DNA of 55,839 bases from Candidatus Eisenbacteria bacterium (GCA_005893275.1 VBOW01000022.1:89689-145527); one strand, 5' to 3'; shown: positions 1 through 7,756, counted from the first letter of the stretch. Made by a program: numbers and translations. Notes: generated from the letters alone by a model not told the origin.

Positions 1-19
1 GACTGCGCACCTTACCCAT
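1..19 (-). CDS. start of an unidentified gene, cut by the window edge
   Basis: Only the first six codons are present on the minus strand, reading MGKVRS from the ATG at 19-17. A full AGGAGGTG ribosome binding site lies at 32-25 with a 5-base gap to the ATG. A TTGACA-17-TATCGT promoter ends about 20 bases upstream of the start. Start, ribosome site and promoter agree, so a real gene is very likely. Six residues do not allow a product call; a short basic N-terminus would suit a ribosomal or nucleic-acid-binding protein, but that is a guess. Confidence 0.55.
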
Positions 20-40
20 TTGGACACCTCCTATGCGGAA

Positions 41-69
41 ACGATACGACTCTGCCTCTCGCGTGTCAA
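41..69 (-). promoter_or_regulatory. sigma70-type promoter, minus strand
   Basis: On the minus strand a perfect -35 TTGACA (69-64) is followed by a 17-base spacer and a -10 TATCGT (46-41). Transcription would begin near 34, giving a leader of about 15 bases that carries the AGGAGGTG site of the gene starting at 19. It stands back to back with the promoter at 115-143. Confidence 0.65.
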
Positions 70-90
70 GGCTTAAGTGAGGTCCGAAAA

Positions 91-105
91 GAGGCTGGCA
101 GCCTC
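91..105. promoter_or_regulatory. 15-bp perfect palindrome between divergent promoters
   Basis: GAGGCTG-G-CAGCCTC has two perfect 7-bp arms around one central base. It sits between the two outward-facing -35 boxes, ten bases upstream of the plus-strand TTGACA. The position suits a dimeric repressor or activator site acting on one or both promoters, but no regulator family can be named from the sequence. Confidence 0.4.
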
Positions 106-114
106 CTAATTGCC

Positions 115-143
115 TTGACAAGCCGGGGCGTTTGTGGTAGGGT
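115..143 (+). promoter_or_regulatory. sigma70-type promoter, plus strand
   Basis: A perfect -35 TTGACA (115-120) is followed by a 17-base spacer and a -10 TAGGGT (138-143). Transcription would start near 150 and read through the hairpin at 167-196 and the tRNA-like element at 207-279 towards the transposase. The strong consensus is typical of stable-RNA genes. Confidence 0.65.
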
Positions 144-166
144 TATGTCTGTTGGGATAAGAAGAT

Positions 167-196
167 GGCCGTCCACGGTTGCCGCCGTGAACGGCC
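167..196 (+). ncRNA. leader hairpin upstream of the tRNA-like element
   Basis: GGCCGT (167-172) pairs with ACGGCC (191-196), and CACGG (174-178) pairs with CCGTG (185-189), leaving a single C/A mismatch and a 6-base loop. This 11-bp stem lies between the promoter at 115-143 and the tRNA-like element. No T-run follows, so it is not an intrinsic terminator; it may be a processing signal or a folded RNA domain. Confidence 0.4.
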
Positions 197-206
197 AGTA
201 GTGCAA

Positions 207-279
207 GCCCCTGTAGCTCAAATAGATAGAGCCACCGCTAGCTACGTGTGAGATGCGGGTGCAAGACCCGCCAGGGGCA
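207..279 (+). tRNA. degenerate tRNA-like sequence
   Basis: Exactly 73 bases fold as a tRNA. The acceptor stem GCCCCTG/CAGGGGC has 7 Watson-Crick pairs, the D stem is GCTC/GAGC with a 9-base loop, and the T stem is GCGGG/CCCGC with loop TGCAAGA. The anticodon arm is poor: CACCG (233-237) pairs with CG-GTG (245-250) only if T247 is bulged, giving loop CTAGCTA with anticodon AGC. The D loop lacks the GG pair (AG instead) and the T loop has TG instead of TT, so the two loops changed together. No CCA is encoded. The outer arms resemble a bacterial tRNA-Arg. It could be a decayed tRNA or a tRNA mimic; a normal decoding tRNA is unlikely. Confidence 0.4.
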
Positions 280-343
280 CACCTAATATACACCGGATTC
301 CCCAAATCGTCAAGTTTCAATGGGGTATCCATGGGAGTAATCC

Positions 344-1165
344 ATGAATCGGCTCTCCGTCGATAGACGCGCCCAGATTGTCCGAGTGCTCGTAGAGGGA
401 AACTCGATCCGCGCCACCTGCCGCATGACCGATACCACCAAGGGAACCGTGCTCAAGCTCCTAGTGGACCTTGGCCGTGCGTGTTTCGAGTACCAGGACA
501 AGACCCTACGGAACCTGCCATGCAAGCGGCTCCAGCTGGACGAGATTTGGAGCTTCGTCGGCGTGAAGGAGAAGAACCGCCCGGAGCGTGAGCGCGGCAA
601 CTATGGACGCGGGGACGTTTGGACGTGGACGGCGCTCTGTGCCGATACGAAGGTTGTCCCGTCTTGGCTCGTATCGTCGCGGGACGCGGGAGCGGCCACG
701 GAATTCTGCCAGGACTTGGCGGGCCGTCTCTCCGGGCGCGTGCAGATCACCACCGACGGCCACCGCGCCTATTTGAACGCGGTCGAGGATGCGTTCGGAA
801 CGGACGTGGATTACGCGGTGCTCCAAAAGCTGTACGGGGCCGTTCCTGACGAGGTTCGGTACAGCCCGGCCAAATGCATCGGATGCCGCCGCGATTCGAT
901 CACTGGCGATCCTGACCCCCGCCATGTCTCCACGAGCTACGTGGAACGCCAGAATCTGACCATGCGCATGTCAATGCGACGGTTCACGCGGTTGACCAAT
1001 GCCTTCTCAAAGAAGCTGGAGAACCTAGAGGCTGCGGTTGCCCTGCATTTCATGTGGTACAACTTTGGGCGGATTCACCAGACATTGCGGGTCACGCCTG
1101 CGATGGAGGCCGGAGTCGCGGATCACGTCTGGGCGGCGGAAGAAATCGTGGGCCTCTTAGAGTGA
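344..1165 (+). CDS. IS1-family DDE transposase
   Basis: This 273-residue protein would catalyse cut-and-paste or copy-out movement of its insertion sequence. An N-terminal helix-turn-helix-like segment (about residues 10-45) precedes a catalytic domain with the IS1-type order D66 (in QLDEIWSFVG), D138 (in TTDGH) and E201 (in YVERQN). A C-terminal block with the MWYNFGRIHQTL signature follows. A CxxC pair at 178-181 lies inside the catalytic domain. It is one continuous frame, unlike classical two-frame IS1. The start is backed by GGGAG six bases upstream. All catalytic residues are present, so it looks intact. Its codon use and GC are lower than those of the genes after 1211, in line with transfer. 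Confidence 0.88.
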   Translation: MNRLSVDRRAQIVRVLVEGNSIRATCRMTDTTKGTVLKLLVDLGRACFEYQDKTLRNLPCKRLQLDEIWSFVGVKEKNRPERERGNYGRGDVWTWTALCADTKVVPSWLVSSRDAGAATEFCQDLAGRLSGRVQITTDGHRAYLNAVEDAFGTDVDYAVLQKLYGAVPDEVRYSPAKCIGCRRDSITGDPDPRHVSTSYVERQNLTMRMSMRRFTRLTNAFSKKLENLEAAVALHFMWYNFGRIHQTLRVTPAMEAGVADHVWAAEEIVGLLE

Positions 1166-1180
1166 AAACGACCCACTACC
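1163..1180 (+). repeat. candidate right terminal inverted repeat of the IS
   Basis: The 18 bases overlap the transposase stop codon and end in CCCACTACC. The reverse complement starts GGTAGTGGGTCG, a form suited to an IS1-type end. Only a weak partner (GGTAG at 136) is visible in this window. Confidence 0.4.
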
Positions 1181-1210
1181 CCGTCCCGCTCCACCGGAGA
1201 TGTTCGACCC

Positions 1211-2203
1211 ATGCCCGCAAACCTGACGCCGCAATACAAGGAGGCGGAGCAGCGATTCCGTCATGCGACCTCGCATGACGAGAAGCTCGAAACGCTCCGG
1301 GAGATGCTGGCGCTCCTGCCGAAGCACAAAGGCACGGAGAAGATCCAGGCGGATCTGAGACATCGCATCGCGAAGCTCGAAGAGGAAGGAGAGCATGCGA
1401 GGCGCGCCGGACCGCAGCGCTTTGACCCCGGGCACGTTCGCCGCGAGGGGGCCGGACAATGGGTCCTGATCGGACCACCGAACGCGGGGAAATCGGCGCT
1501 GGTGCGGGCGCTGACCCATGCCCGCCCGGAGGTGGCCGCGTATCCTTTCACCACGCGCGTGCCGCTACCCGGGATGATGCCGTTCGAGGATGTGCAGGTG
1601 CAGCTCGTGGACACCCCCGCCGTGGCCCCGCACCACACGGAGCCCTACCTCGCGAACCTGGTCCATTCCGCCGACGGAGTTCTTCTCGTGCTGGATGTGA
1701 CATCCGACGACCTGGAAGAGAGCGCACGGGAGCTCGTCTCGGTTTTGGAACGGGGGCGGGTGTGGCCCGAGGACCGGCTCCTTCCGCCCGATGCGCCCAC
1801 ATTTCTCCAGGTGAAACCCGTGCTCGCGGTCGGCAACAAATGTGATCTCGACCCGGATGGCACGTTCGCGGCGCTCGCGCGGGACTCGATCGCTCCGGGG
1901 CTCGCGTTTCACTCCGTTTCCGCCGAGCACGGAGCGGGCCTCGAGGATCTCCGCCCCGTGCTCTTCCGGCGGCTGGGACGAATCCGGATCTACGCCAAGG
2001 AGCCGGGGAGGAAGCCCGATCTCGAAAAGCCTTTCGTCTTGAAGCACGGGGCTACGGTGCAGGCCCTCGCGCTCGCGGTGCACAAGGAGCTCGCGGAGCG
2101 CGTCAAGTACGCGCGGATTTGGGGAGCCGCCCGGTTCGACGGGCAGCAGGTCGACAGGGAACACGTGCTCTCCGATCGGGACGTGGTCGAGTTGCATGCA
2201 TGA
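1211..2203 (+). CDS. Obg/DRG-type GTPase with C-terminal TGS domain
   Basis: A 330-residue P-loop GTPase of the TRAFAC/Obg-HflX group. The first 80 residues are charged and helical. Then come G1 GPPNAGKS (88-95), the TT of G2 near 114, G3 DTPA (134-137), G4 NKCD (209-212) and SVSA as G5 near 235. A TGS domain fills residues 257-330, as in DRG proteins. Family members bind ribosomes or tRNA-related partners and couple GTP hydrolysis to translation or stress control; the exact partner cannot be seen. GGAGA lies about 11 bases before the ATG. It is the first native gene after the insertion sequence. Confidence 0.8.
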   Translation: MPANLTPQYKEAEQRFRHATSHDEKLETLREMLALLPKHKGTEKIQADLRHRIAKLEEEGEHARRAGPQRFDPGHVRREGAGQWVLIGPPNAGKSALVRALTHARPEVAAYPFTTRVPLPGMMPFEDVQVQLVDTPAVAPHHTEPYLANLVHSADGVLLVLDVTSDDLEESARELVSVLERGRVWPEDRLLPPDAPTFLQVKPVLAVGNKCDLDPDGTFAALARDSIAPGLAFHSVSAEHGAGLEDLRPVLFRRLGRIRIYAKEPGRKPDLEKPFVLKHGATVQALALAVHKELAERVKYARIWGAARFDGQQVDREHVLSDRDVVELHA

Positions 2204-2255
2204 GGGGGCCGGGTCCGCACCCCGGCCATGCCCTTTCCCCGGAGCCGAAACGGCG

Positions 2256-3647
2256 ATGCCCCAGGACGTGAGGCAGCAGAGTCTCCTCCGATCGGTCAAC
2301 CCGGCGACGGGTGAAACCCTCCAGGAATACGAGGAGACGGATCCGCGCGAGGTCGATGCCGCGCTGCACCGGGCCAATCGCGCCTATGCCGTCTGGCGCG
2401 GCGAAGGATTTCCCAAGCGCGCCTCGGCGATGCGCCGCGCGTCGTCCATCCTGGTCGAGCGGAAGGAACGCTACGCCGCGCTCATGGCGCGCGAAATGGG
2501 CAAGCCTCTCGCCCAGGGCAGGAACGAGATCGAGAAGTGCGCGTGGGCGTGCGACTATTTTGCCGAGAACGCCGAACGCTTTCTCGCGGCCGAGCGGGTG
2601 CCGACCGACGCGAAGGAGAGCTTCGTCACGTATTCTCCGCTCGGCGTCGTGCTCGCGGTGATGCCCTGGAATTTCCCCTTTTGGCAGGTGTTCCGTTTCG
2701 CCGCCCCGACGCTCATGGCCGGGAACGCGGCGGTCCTCAAGCACGCGTCCAATGTTCCCGGTTGCGCGCTGGCGATCGGCGATATCTTCCGGGAGGCCGG
2801 GTTCCCGAACGGGCTCTTCGAGGTGCTCCTCATTCGATCCGAGCAGGTGTCCCGTGTGATCGAATCTCCGGAGATCGTCGCAGTCTCCCTGACGGGAAGC
2901 GCCGCGGCCGGACGCCACGTGGCCGGTCTCGCGGGGCGGGCGCTCAAGAAAACGGTGCTCGAGCTGGGTGGAAGCGACGCCTACGTGATTTTCTCCGACG
3001 CCGATCTCGACGGGGCGGCCGAAACTTGCGTGAAGTCGCGCCTCATGAACAGCGGCCAGAGCTGTATCGCCGCCAAGCGCTTCATCGTGCCGGGCGGAAT
3101 CCACGATCGGTTCGTACAGCTCTTCGTGGAAAAAATGAAGACCAGGCGCCTCGGCGATCCGCTCGACGACCGCACGGACATCGGTCCGCTCGCCCGAATG
3201 GATCTTCGGGACGAGCTGCACCGTCAGGTCGAGGCGAGCTGCCGGGCCGGCGCGCGTCCGGTGCTCGGCGGAACGGTGCCGAAAGGGCCCGGTGCCTACT
3301 ATCCTCCAACCGTTCTGACCGACGTGCGGAAGGGGACGCCCGCCTACGCGGAGGAGCTTTTCGGCCCCGTGGCCGCGATGATTCGCGTCGCTGACGAAGA
3401 GGAAGCGATCCAGGTCGCCAACGATTCCCCCTACGGGCTCGGTGCGGCCCTCTTCACCAGCGACGTCGGCCGCGCGAAGCGCCTCGCCGCCGAGGCGATC
3501 GAGGCGGGAACGTGTTTCGTGAACACCCATGTCCGATCCGATCCGCGCCTCCCGTTCGGCGGGATCAAGGACTCAGGCTACGGCCGTGAGCTGTCGAGCT
3601 TCGGGATTCGTGAGTTCGTGAACATCAAGTCCGTCTTCATCGGGTGA
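2256..3647 (+). CDS. NAD(P)-dependent aldehyde dehydrogenase, succinate-semialdehyde type
   Basis: A 463-residue class-1-fold aldehyde dehydrogenase that oxidises an aldehyde to its acid. It shows the cofactor segment MPWNFPFWQVFR, the glutamate region LELGGSDAYV (Glu near 235) and the nucleophile region NSGQSCIAAKRF (Cys near 269). Overall layout matches the short succinate-semialdehyde dehydrogenases of the GabD/YneI group, which feed succinate into the TCA cycle; other semialdehydes are possible. I prefer the ATG at 2256, with GGAG 11 bases upstream; the in-frame ATG at 2196 would overlap the GTPase gene. No GABA transaminase is nearby. Confidence 0.85.
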   Translation: MPQDVRQQSLLRSVNPATGETLQEYEETDPREVDAALHRANRAYAVWRGEGFPKRASAMRRASSILVERKERYAALMAREMGKPLAQGRNEIEKCAWACDYFAENAERFLAAERVPTDAKESFVTYSPLGVVLAVMPWNFPFWQVFRFAAPTLMAGNAAVLKHASNVPGCALAIGDIFREAGFPNGLFEVLLIRSEQVSRVIESPEIVAVSLTGSAAAGRHVAGLAGRALKKTVLELGGSDAYVIFSDADLDGAAETCVKSRLMNSGQSCIAAKRFIVPGGIHDRFVQLFVEKMKTRRLGDPLDDRTDIGPLARMDLRDELHRQVEASCRAGARPVLGGTVPKGPGAYYPPTVLTDVRKGTPAYAEELFGPVAAMIRVADEEEAIQVANDSPYGLGAALFTSDVGRAKRLAAEAIEAGTCFVNTHVRSDPRLPFGGIKDSGYGRELSSFGIREFVNIKSVFIG

Positions 3648-3690
3648 GGGACTCTAGGGAAAGCCACCGACGCGGGAGGGAACCACCATC

Positions 3691-4938
3691 ATGACTCGGG
3701 GAACGCGGAACCGTTGGACGCTCGCAGCCTGTGGATTGCTGGTGCTCGGGATCGGAGCGGCGGTTCTCGCCGCCAATCCTTCGCCAACCTCCGAGAAATA
3801 CCTCTACATCTGGGCTGGAGATCAGGCGCGAAAGGCTCCCGATTTTCTCGCCGTGGTCGACTTCGACCCCCACTCACCGGGCTACGGAAAGGTCGTCACG
3901 ACGCTGCCCCTCCCGGAGCCGGGAGCGACTTCGAACGAGCCTCATCATGTCGGGCTCTCGAGCGACGGCAAGATCTTGGGTACCGGCGGACTCTTGAGCG
4001 TTCTGAAGGGGCAGAAGGAGGTTTTCTTCTTCGATGTCTCGGACCCGAGCCATCCCAAGTTCATCCAGTCGGCGGATCCGCCGCAGTCGGCGATCACTGA
4101 TGAGTTCTACCCGCTGAGCGGCGGCGGGTTTCTCGTGACCATGATGGGCGGGGCGCAAGGTCATGACCCCGGGCGCGTCGTGGAGTTCGACAAGGACCTC
4201 AAGCTCGTCGGCGAGTACCCGGCAGAGCCGCCGCAGAATGGCTTCAACCCGCATGGGATCTCCGTTCGTCCGGAGGCGAATCTCATGGTGACGAGCGATT
4301 TCATCTGCCCGGCTTCGACTCTCTCGGCATCGGAAGGGGATCTGATGCTGCGCGGCGGCGTTCGCGTGTGGGACTTCAAGGCCCGGAGCATCGTGAGATC
4401 GGTCGAGATCCCGGGGGCGGGCGGCACGATCGATGTACGGCTGATACCCAGGGACGAGAACATGCGCGCCTACACGGCCGGGATGGGCGCGGACAAGCTC
4501 TACCTGGTCGACACGAAGAACGGAACGGCCGCGGCCGTCTTCGATTTTTCTTCCATCGCCAAGGGGGGCTGGCCGCAGCTCATGCGGATGACGTCGGACG
4601 GCAAACGGCTCTTCGTCACGATGAACCAGGCGGGCAAAGTCGCGATGTTGGACACTTCGAAGCCGGACTCACCCAAGCTGCTCCAGGTGCTGGACCTTGG
4701 CGCCAACGCCGGGCCGCACTATCTCGCGCTCACCAAAGACGAGAAGAGGCTCGTCGTCAGCGATTATTTCCTGAACGAGGACGATGCGGGCAAGGTCCAC
4801 GCGGAAGGGGACCACAAGATCCACGTGGCGAGCGTGTCGTCGAAGGGGCTCACGCTGGACCCCAAGTTCAACCTGGATTTCAACACGGCGGTCGCGTCGG
4901 GCCCGGCCAGGCCGCACGGCGTTGCCATGAGCCGCTGA
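3691..4938 (+). CDS. secreted selenium-binding protein (SBP56/methanethiol oxidase family)
   Basis: A 415-residue beta-propeller protein with an N-terminal signal peptide (hydrophobic 10-27, cleavage near AALA/NP). Similarity to the SELENBP1 family is clear along the whole length: the start DFLAVVDFDPHSPGYGKVV, the EPHHVG segment and the ending GLTLDPKFNLDF. Human SELENBP1 is a copper-dependent methanethiol oxidase; the HH of the metal region is kept, but the CSSC motif of the animal protein reads LSSDG here, so selenium or thiol chemistry may be lost. GGGAGGG lies about ten bases before the ATG. The signal peptide puts it in the periplasm or outside. Confidence 0.75.
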   Translation: MTRGTRNRWTLAACGLLVLGIGAAVLAANPSPTSEKYLYIWAGDQARKAPDFLAVVDFDPHSPGYGKVVTTLPLPEPGATSNEPHHVGLSSDGKILGTGGLLSVLKGQKEVFFFDVSDPSHPKFIQSADPPQSAITDEFYPLSGGGFLVTMMGGAQGHDPGRVVEFDKDLKLVGEYPAEPPQNGFNPHGISVRPEANLMVTSDFICPASTLSASEGDLMLRGGVRVWDFKARSIVRSVEIPGAGGTIDVRLIPRDENMRAYTAGMGADKLYLVDTKNGTAAAVFDFSSIAKGGWPQLMRMTSDGKRLFVTMNQAGKVAMLDTSKPDSPKLLQVLDLGANAGPHYLALTKDEKRLVVSDYFLNEDDAGKVHAEGDHKIHVASVSSKGLTLDPKFNLDFNTAVASGPARPHGVAMSR

Positions 4939-4990
4939 CACGGGGTGCCGGCGGCCCCGGGGGTCAGGGGTCCCCCCCACGGGGCAGCGA

Positions 4991-5464
4991 TCAACGGACG
5001 ATGCAGCGGTCGCAGGCGATAATCCCCATCATGATGTAATAGGCCGCGATATGGGCGTTCTGGTCGGCGTCTTTTTCGCCCAGCTTGCTGCTCGCCGTGC
5101 ACGTGACGGCAATCTGGATCCCATCCGCGAGCGAAGTGCGGGACACGGTGTATCCGAACCGGATGCTCGATCCTGCTTCCACCGGGGCCGGAACCTGCGC
5201 GTAGGTCGGAGGGTCATAGGTGACGAGCATGGAGTCGGTGACCGAGCGAAGCTTCATCGAGGCATACCGGTCGACGAACGCATGGGCCCGGTCCCACGTC
5301 TGGAGCGATCGCTCCCGTGGCACCGTGAACGTGAGCGGCGTTCCCATCGCGAGGTGGAGCGAGGCCTGTTCGTCTCCCGAGAGTTGAAAGACCGAGCTGG
5401 CCGCGCATGAGAGCACCCCGGCCACAAGCATGGATGCGGCTGCGCGTGCCACGAAGAGTCCCAC
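4991..5464 (-). CDS. small hypothetical lipoprotein
   Basis: No family is recognised. From the GTG at 5464 the product is 157 residues with an N-terminal hydrophobic stretch ending in VLSC, a probable lipobox, then a mixed alpha/beta region (SGDEQASLHL, RSLQTWDRAHAFVDRY) and a C-terminus with CDRC. It runs convergently to the selenium-binding-protein gene and head to head with the hydrolase gene at 5568. No clear ribosome site supports the GTG; the ATG at 5431 is an alternative start that would shorten the signal peptide. The codon pattern looks real on this strand and not on the other. Confidence 0.5.
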   Translation of the reverse strand: MGLFVARAAASMLVAGVLSCAASSVFQLSGDEQASLHLAMGTPLTFTVPRERSLQTWDRAHAFVDRYASMKLRSVTDSMLVTYDPPTYAQVPAPVEAGSSIRFGYTVSRTSLADGIQIAVTCTASSKLGEKDADQNAHIAAYYIMMGIIACDRCIVR

Positions 5465-5567
5465 GCAGTCGATTCTAACCGCGCGTTCCGGCGTGTTCCA
5501 GGCCCCACTGGCGGTGCCCTGGGTCTTGCGAGCGAGCATGCGAACATTAACCGAGGGGAGGTCCATG

Positions 5568-6860
5568 ATGAGACAAGACGCATGCCTTCGCCACCTCACC
5601 CTGCCCGTCCTGCTGGCGATCGTCGCGATGACCGCCCAATCTGCGATGGCGGTGGACTGCGCCAGGGATTCGACCGGGCTGATTCCGCTCACCGACTTGG
5701 GCCCCGGTCTGTATGGAGGGTTTCAGGGAGGTCTCTACAGCGGCGGAACGAACGAGCGCCCGGCGGCGCACACCCAGGCGGGGCTTTCGATCGCGAATTC
5801 GATCGCTCCCCTCGATACGCTGGGGAACCCGGATCCGCAGTCAGGCAAAGTCGTTCTGATTTCGATCGGAATGAGCAACACGACCCAGGAATTTCAGACG
5901 TTCATCCCGAAAGCCATGGCCGATCCGCTCAAGAAACAGAGCGTGATGGTCGTTGATTGTGCCGTGGGAGGGATGTCGGCCGATCGCATCAAGGATCCCC
6001 GTGCCGCGTACTGGGATTCGGTGGCCACGAGACTCCGCCGGACCGGGTCCTCGCCGCTCCAGGCCCAGGTCGTCTGGCTCAAAGAGGCGATCGCGGGGCC
6101 GCGGGGCGGATTCCCGGCGTCGGCCGAGACCCTTCAATGGTACCTGGGCTCGATCGCGCGGATCATCGGACAGAGGCTCCCGAACGTGCGCCTTTGCTAC
6201 ATCACCAGCCGGATCTATGCAGGCTACGCCACCACCAACCTGAACCCCGAGCCTTATGCCTATGAATCGGCGTTCGCCGTGAAGTGGCTCGTCGATTCCC
6301 AAGCTCGAGGGGACAGCCTGAACTACGATCCGGCACGCGGCGCGGTCGAGGCGCCATGGCTCTCGTGGGGACCTTACCTCTGGGCGGACGGGTTGAATCC
6401 GCGCGGGGACGGGCTGACCTGGCCGTGCAGCTATTTCCAGAGCGATGGGACGCATCCCGCCATGGGGGCCCGGGTGATCGTGGCCGACAGTCTTCTGGCG
6501 TTCTTCGAGCATGACCCCACGACCGTCCCCTGGTGGAGCGTGGGCACGGTGACCGGCGTGGGCGCCTCTGGCCCCCGGCCGAGCATGTCGCTGACGGTGG
6601 CCCCGAACCCCTCCACGGGGGGGTCCAGGATCTTTTTCGCGGCCTCGGCCGGAAAGAAGTGGCGTCTCGAAGTGTTTGATCTCGTGGGACGCCGCGTGCG
6701 TGAAATCGGACACGGGACCGGCGCCGGGGCGCGTGAGGAAATCGGCTGGGATGGACGCAGCCAGGCTGGGGACCGCGTTCCGCAGGGTGTCTACTGGATC
6801 CGGCTCACGTCGGATGGCGCTCACGTCTCGAGTCGAACGGTGGTCCTTGAGTCGCGGTAG
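5568..6860 (+). CDS. secreted SGNH/GDSL-like hydrolase with C-terminal FlgD-like sorting domain
   Basis: About 430 residues with a signal peptide (LPVLLAIVAMTAQSAMA). The catalytic domain shows a block-I-like ISIGMSNTTQEF and the C-terminal DGTHP, where Asp and His would complete a Ser-Asp-His set as in SGNH esterases, for example acetylxylan or sialate esterases. The last 90 residues (from VAPNPSTGG to the end, with LEVFDLVGRRVREI and VPQGVYWIRL) form the FlgD-like/Por-secretion-type beta domain common in FCB-group exported proteins. GGGGAGG at 5555-5561 favours the second of two adjacent ATGs (5568; the other is 5565). The substrate is unknown. Confidence 0.7.
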   Translation: MRQDACLRHLTLPVLLAIVAMTAQSAMAVDCARDSTGLIPLTDLGPGLYGGFQGGLYSGGTNERPAAHTQAGLSIANSIAPLDTLGNPDPQSGKVVLISIGMSNTTQEFQTFIPKAMADPLKKQSVMVVDCAVGGMSADRIKDPRAAYWDSVATRLRRTGSSPLQAQVVWLKEAIAGPRGGFPASAETLQWYLGSIARIIGQRLPNVRLCYITSRIYAGYATTNLNPEPYAYESAFAVKWLVDSQARGDSLNYDPARGAVEAPWLSWGPYLWADGLNPRGDGLTWPCSYFQSDGTHPAMGARVIVADSLLAFFEHDPTTVPWWSVGTVTGVGASGPRPSMSLTVAPNPSTGGSRIFFAASAGKKWRLEVFDLVGRRVREIGHGTGAGAREEIGWDGRSQAGDRVPQGVYWIRLTSDGAHVSSRTVVLESR

Positions 6861-7710
6861 ACGCGGGGCGAGAGTAGCGGCGTGTCTCTCGACCGCGCTG
6901 GCCGCGCTTTTCGTGGGGGCGCCCCTGGCGGGCGCGAATCCCGGGGCCGAGGGAGAACCCGCCTTCGGGATCTCAGGCTATTTCAAATTTCCGCCGCGCA
7001 TCAACGAGCCCTCGCCCCTCCTCGTCCGAGTCTGGGGAGAGGACGCCTACGACGGGCCCGTGACGAGCATCGCCAGGATCAGCGTCCCGGAGGGAATCGA
7101 AGTTGTTTCGGGAGACACGGTGAGCGTCGCGCATGTCTCGAGGCGATCGAGGAAGCATGCGGGGCGGGTGTTCCAGATCATGATCCGCCCGGTGCGGGTC
7201 GGGAGCTACGTGATTCGCGGTTGGCTTGGAATCGAAGCGGGGGAGGAGCGGGGCTCGGATGAGACGGACTTCCTCCTGCCGATCGAAGTGAGACCGGACA
7301 CGGTGATCTACGCTCGGGCGCCGCGCGCGACCCGTTTCGAGACCGTGCGTGGAGGGCAGAGGTATCGCTACGGCGGGCGCTATCTCGTTCCCATCGACAG
7401 CACCGAGGCCCTCCTGGAGGACGAGATCACGGAAAAGCCCAAGCCCTTGACCCAGGAGGCCGCGCTCTGTGCCGGTTGCGCCGCCCCGCTCCCCACGGTC
7501 GTGCCGTTCGTTGTGATGGTAGGAAGGGACGGACGGTTGCACGACTCGCGTTTCCTCGATATGGACGAGCAGGGAACGATGGATCCCGACGTGGTCGCCG
7601 CCGCGAGCGGGGCGCTTGCGCGGTGGACGTTCGAACCGGCGCGCGTGGACGGCCGTCCGGTGGCGGACTACGTCGTGGTTCGGGTCCTGGTACGGGGCCG
7701 GGAACCCTAG
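6814..7710 (+). CDS. exported protein with TonB C-terminal-like domain
   Basis: About 298 residues. A signal peptide (ACLSTALAALFVGAPLAGA) is followed by a beta-rich middle region and a C-terminal segment (about the last 75 residues) of TonB-C type, with VGRDGRLHDSRFL, WTFEPARVDGRPV and a final VVVRVLV strand. In the TonB family this fold contacts outer-membrane receptors; stand-alone copies like this one have no known partner. A CAGC motif lies just before the TonB-like part. The ATG at 6814 overlaps the upstream gene by 47 bases; a TTG at 6847 preceded by GGTGG is also possible. Confidence 0.55.
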   Translation: MALTSRVERWSLSRGRRGARVAACLSTALAALFVGAPLAGANPGAEGEPAFGISGYFKFPPRINEPSPLLVRVWGEDAYDGPVTSIARISVPEGIEVVSGDTVSVAHVSRRSRKHAGRVFQIMIRPVRVGSYVIRGWLGIEAGEERGSDETDFLLPIEVRPDTVIYARAPRATRFETVRGGQRYRYGGRYLVPIDSTEALLEDEITEKPKPLTQEAALCAGCAAPLPTVVPFVVMVGRDGRLHDSRFLDMDEQGTMDPDVVAAASGALARWTFEPARVDGRPVADYVVVRVLVRGREP

Positions 7711-7756
7711 TCATGGTCGCGGGGCCGAAGCCCGGGTGCGCGATCGCCGGCCCGCC

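Larger units (their letters stand above)
136..1180 (+). mobile_element. candidate IS1-family insertion sequence, left end uncertain
   Basis: The transposase at 344-1165 ends directly against the sequence TGAAAACGACCCACTACC (1163-1180), whose reverse complement begins GGTAGTGGGT, a plausible right terminal inverted repeat. The best left-end match is GGTAGGGT at 136, which shares the first five bases and a TAAGA about 22 bases further in; the match is otherwise poor and no target-site duplication is visible. If this left end is right, the element would carry the tRNA-like sequence and take its -35 box from flanking DNA. The true left end could also lie between 280 and 343. Lower GC than the following genes supports foreign origin. 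Confidence 0.35.

Noticed and set aside
207-279. A normal, decoding tRNA-Arg gene
   Set aside because: The anticodon arm is weak, the loop would give AGC rather than an Arg anticodon, and conserved D- and T-loop bases are changed; I keep it only as a tRNA-like element.
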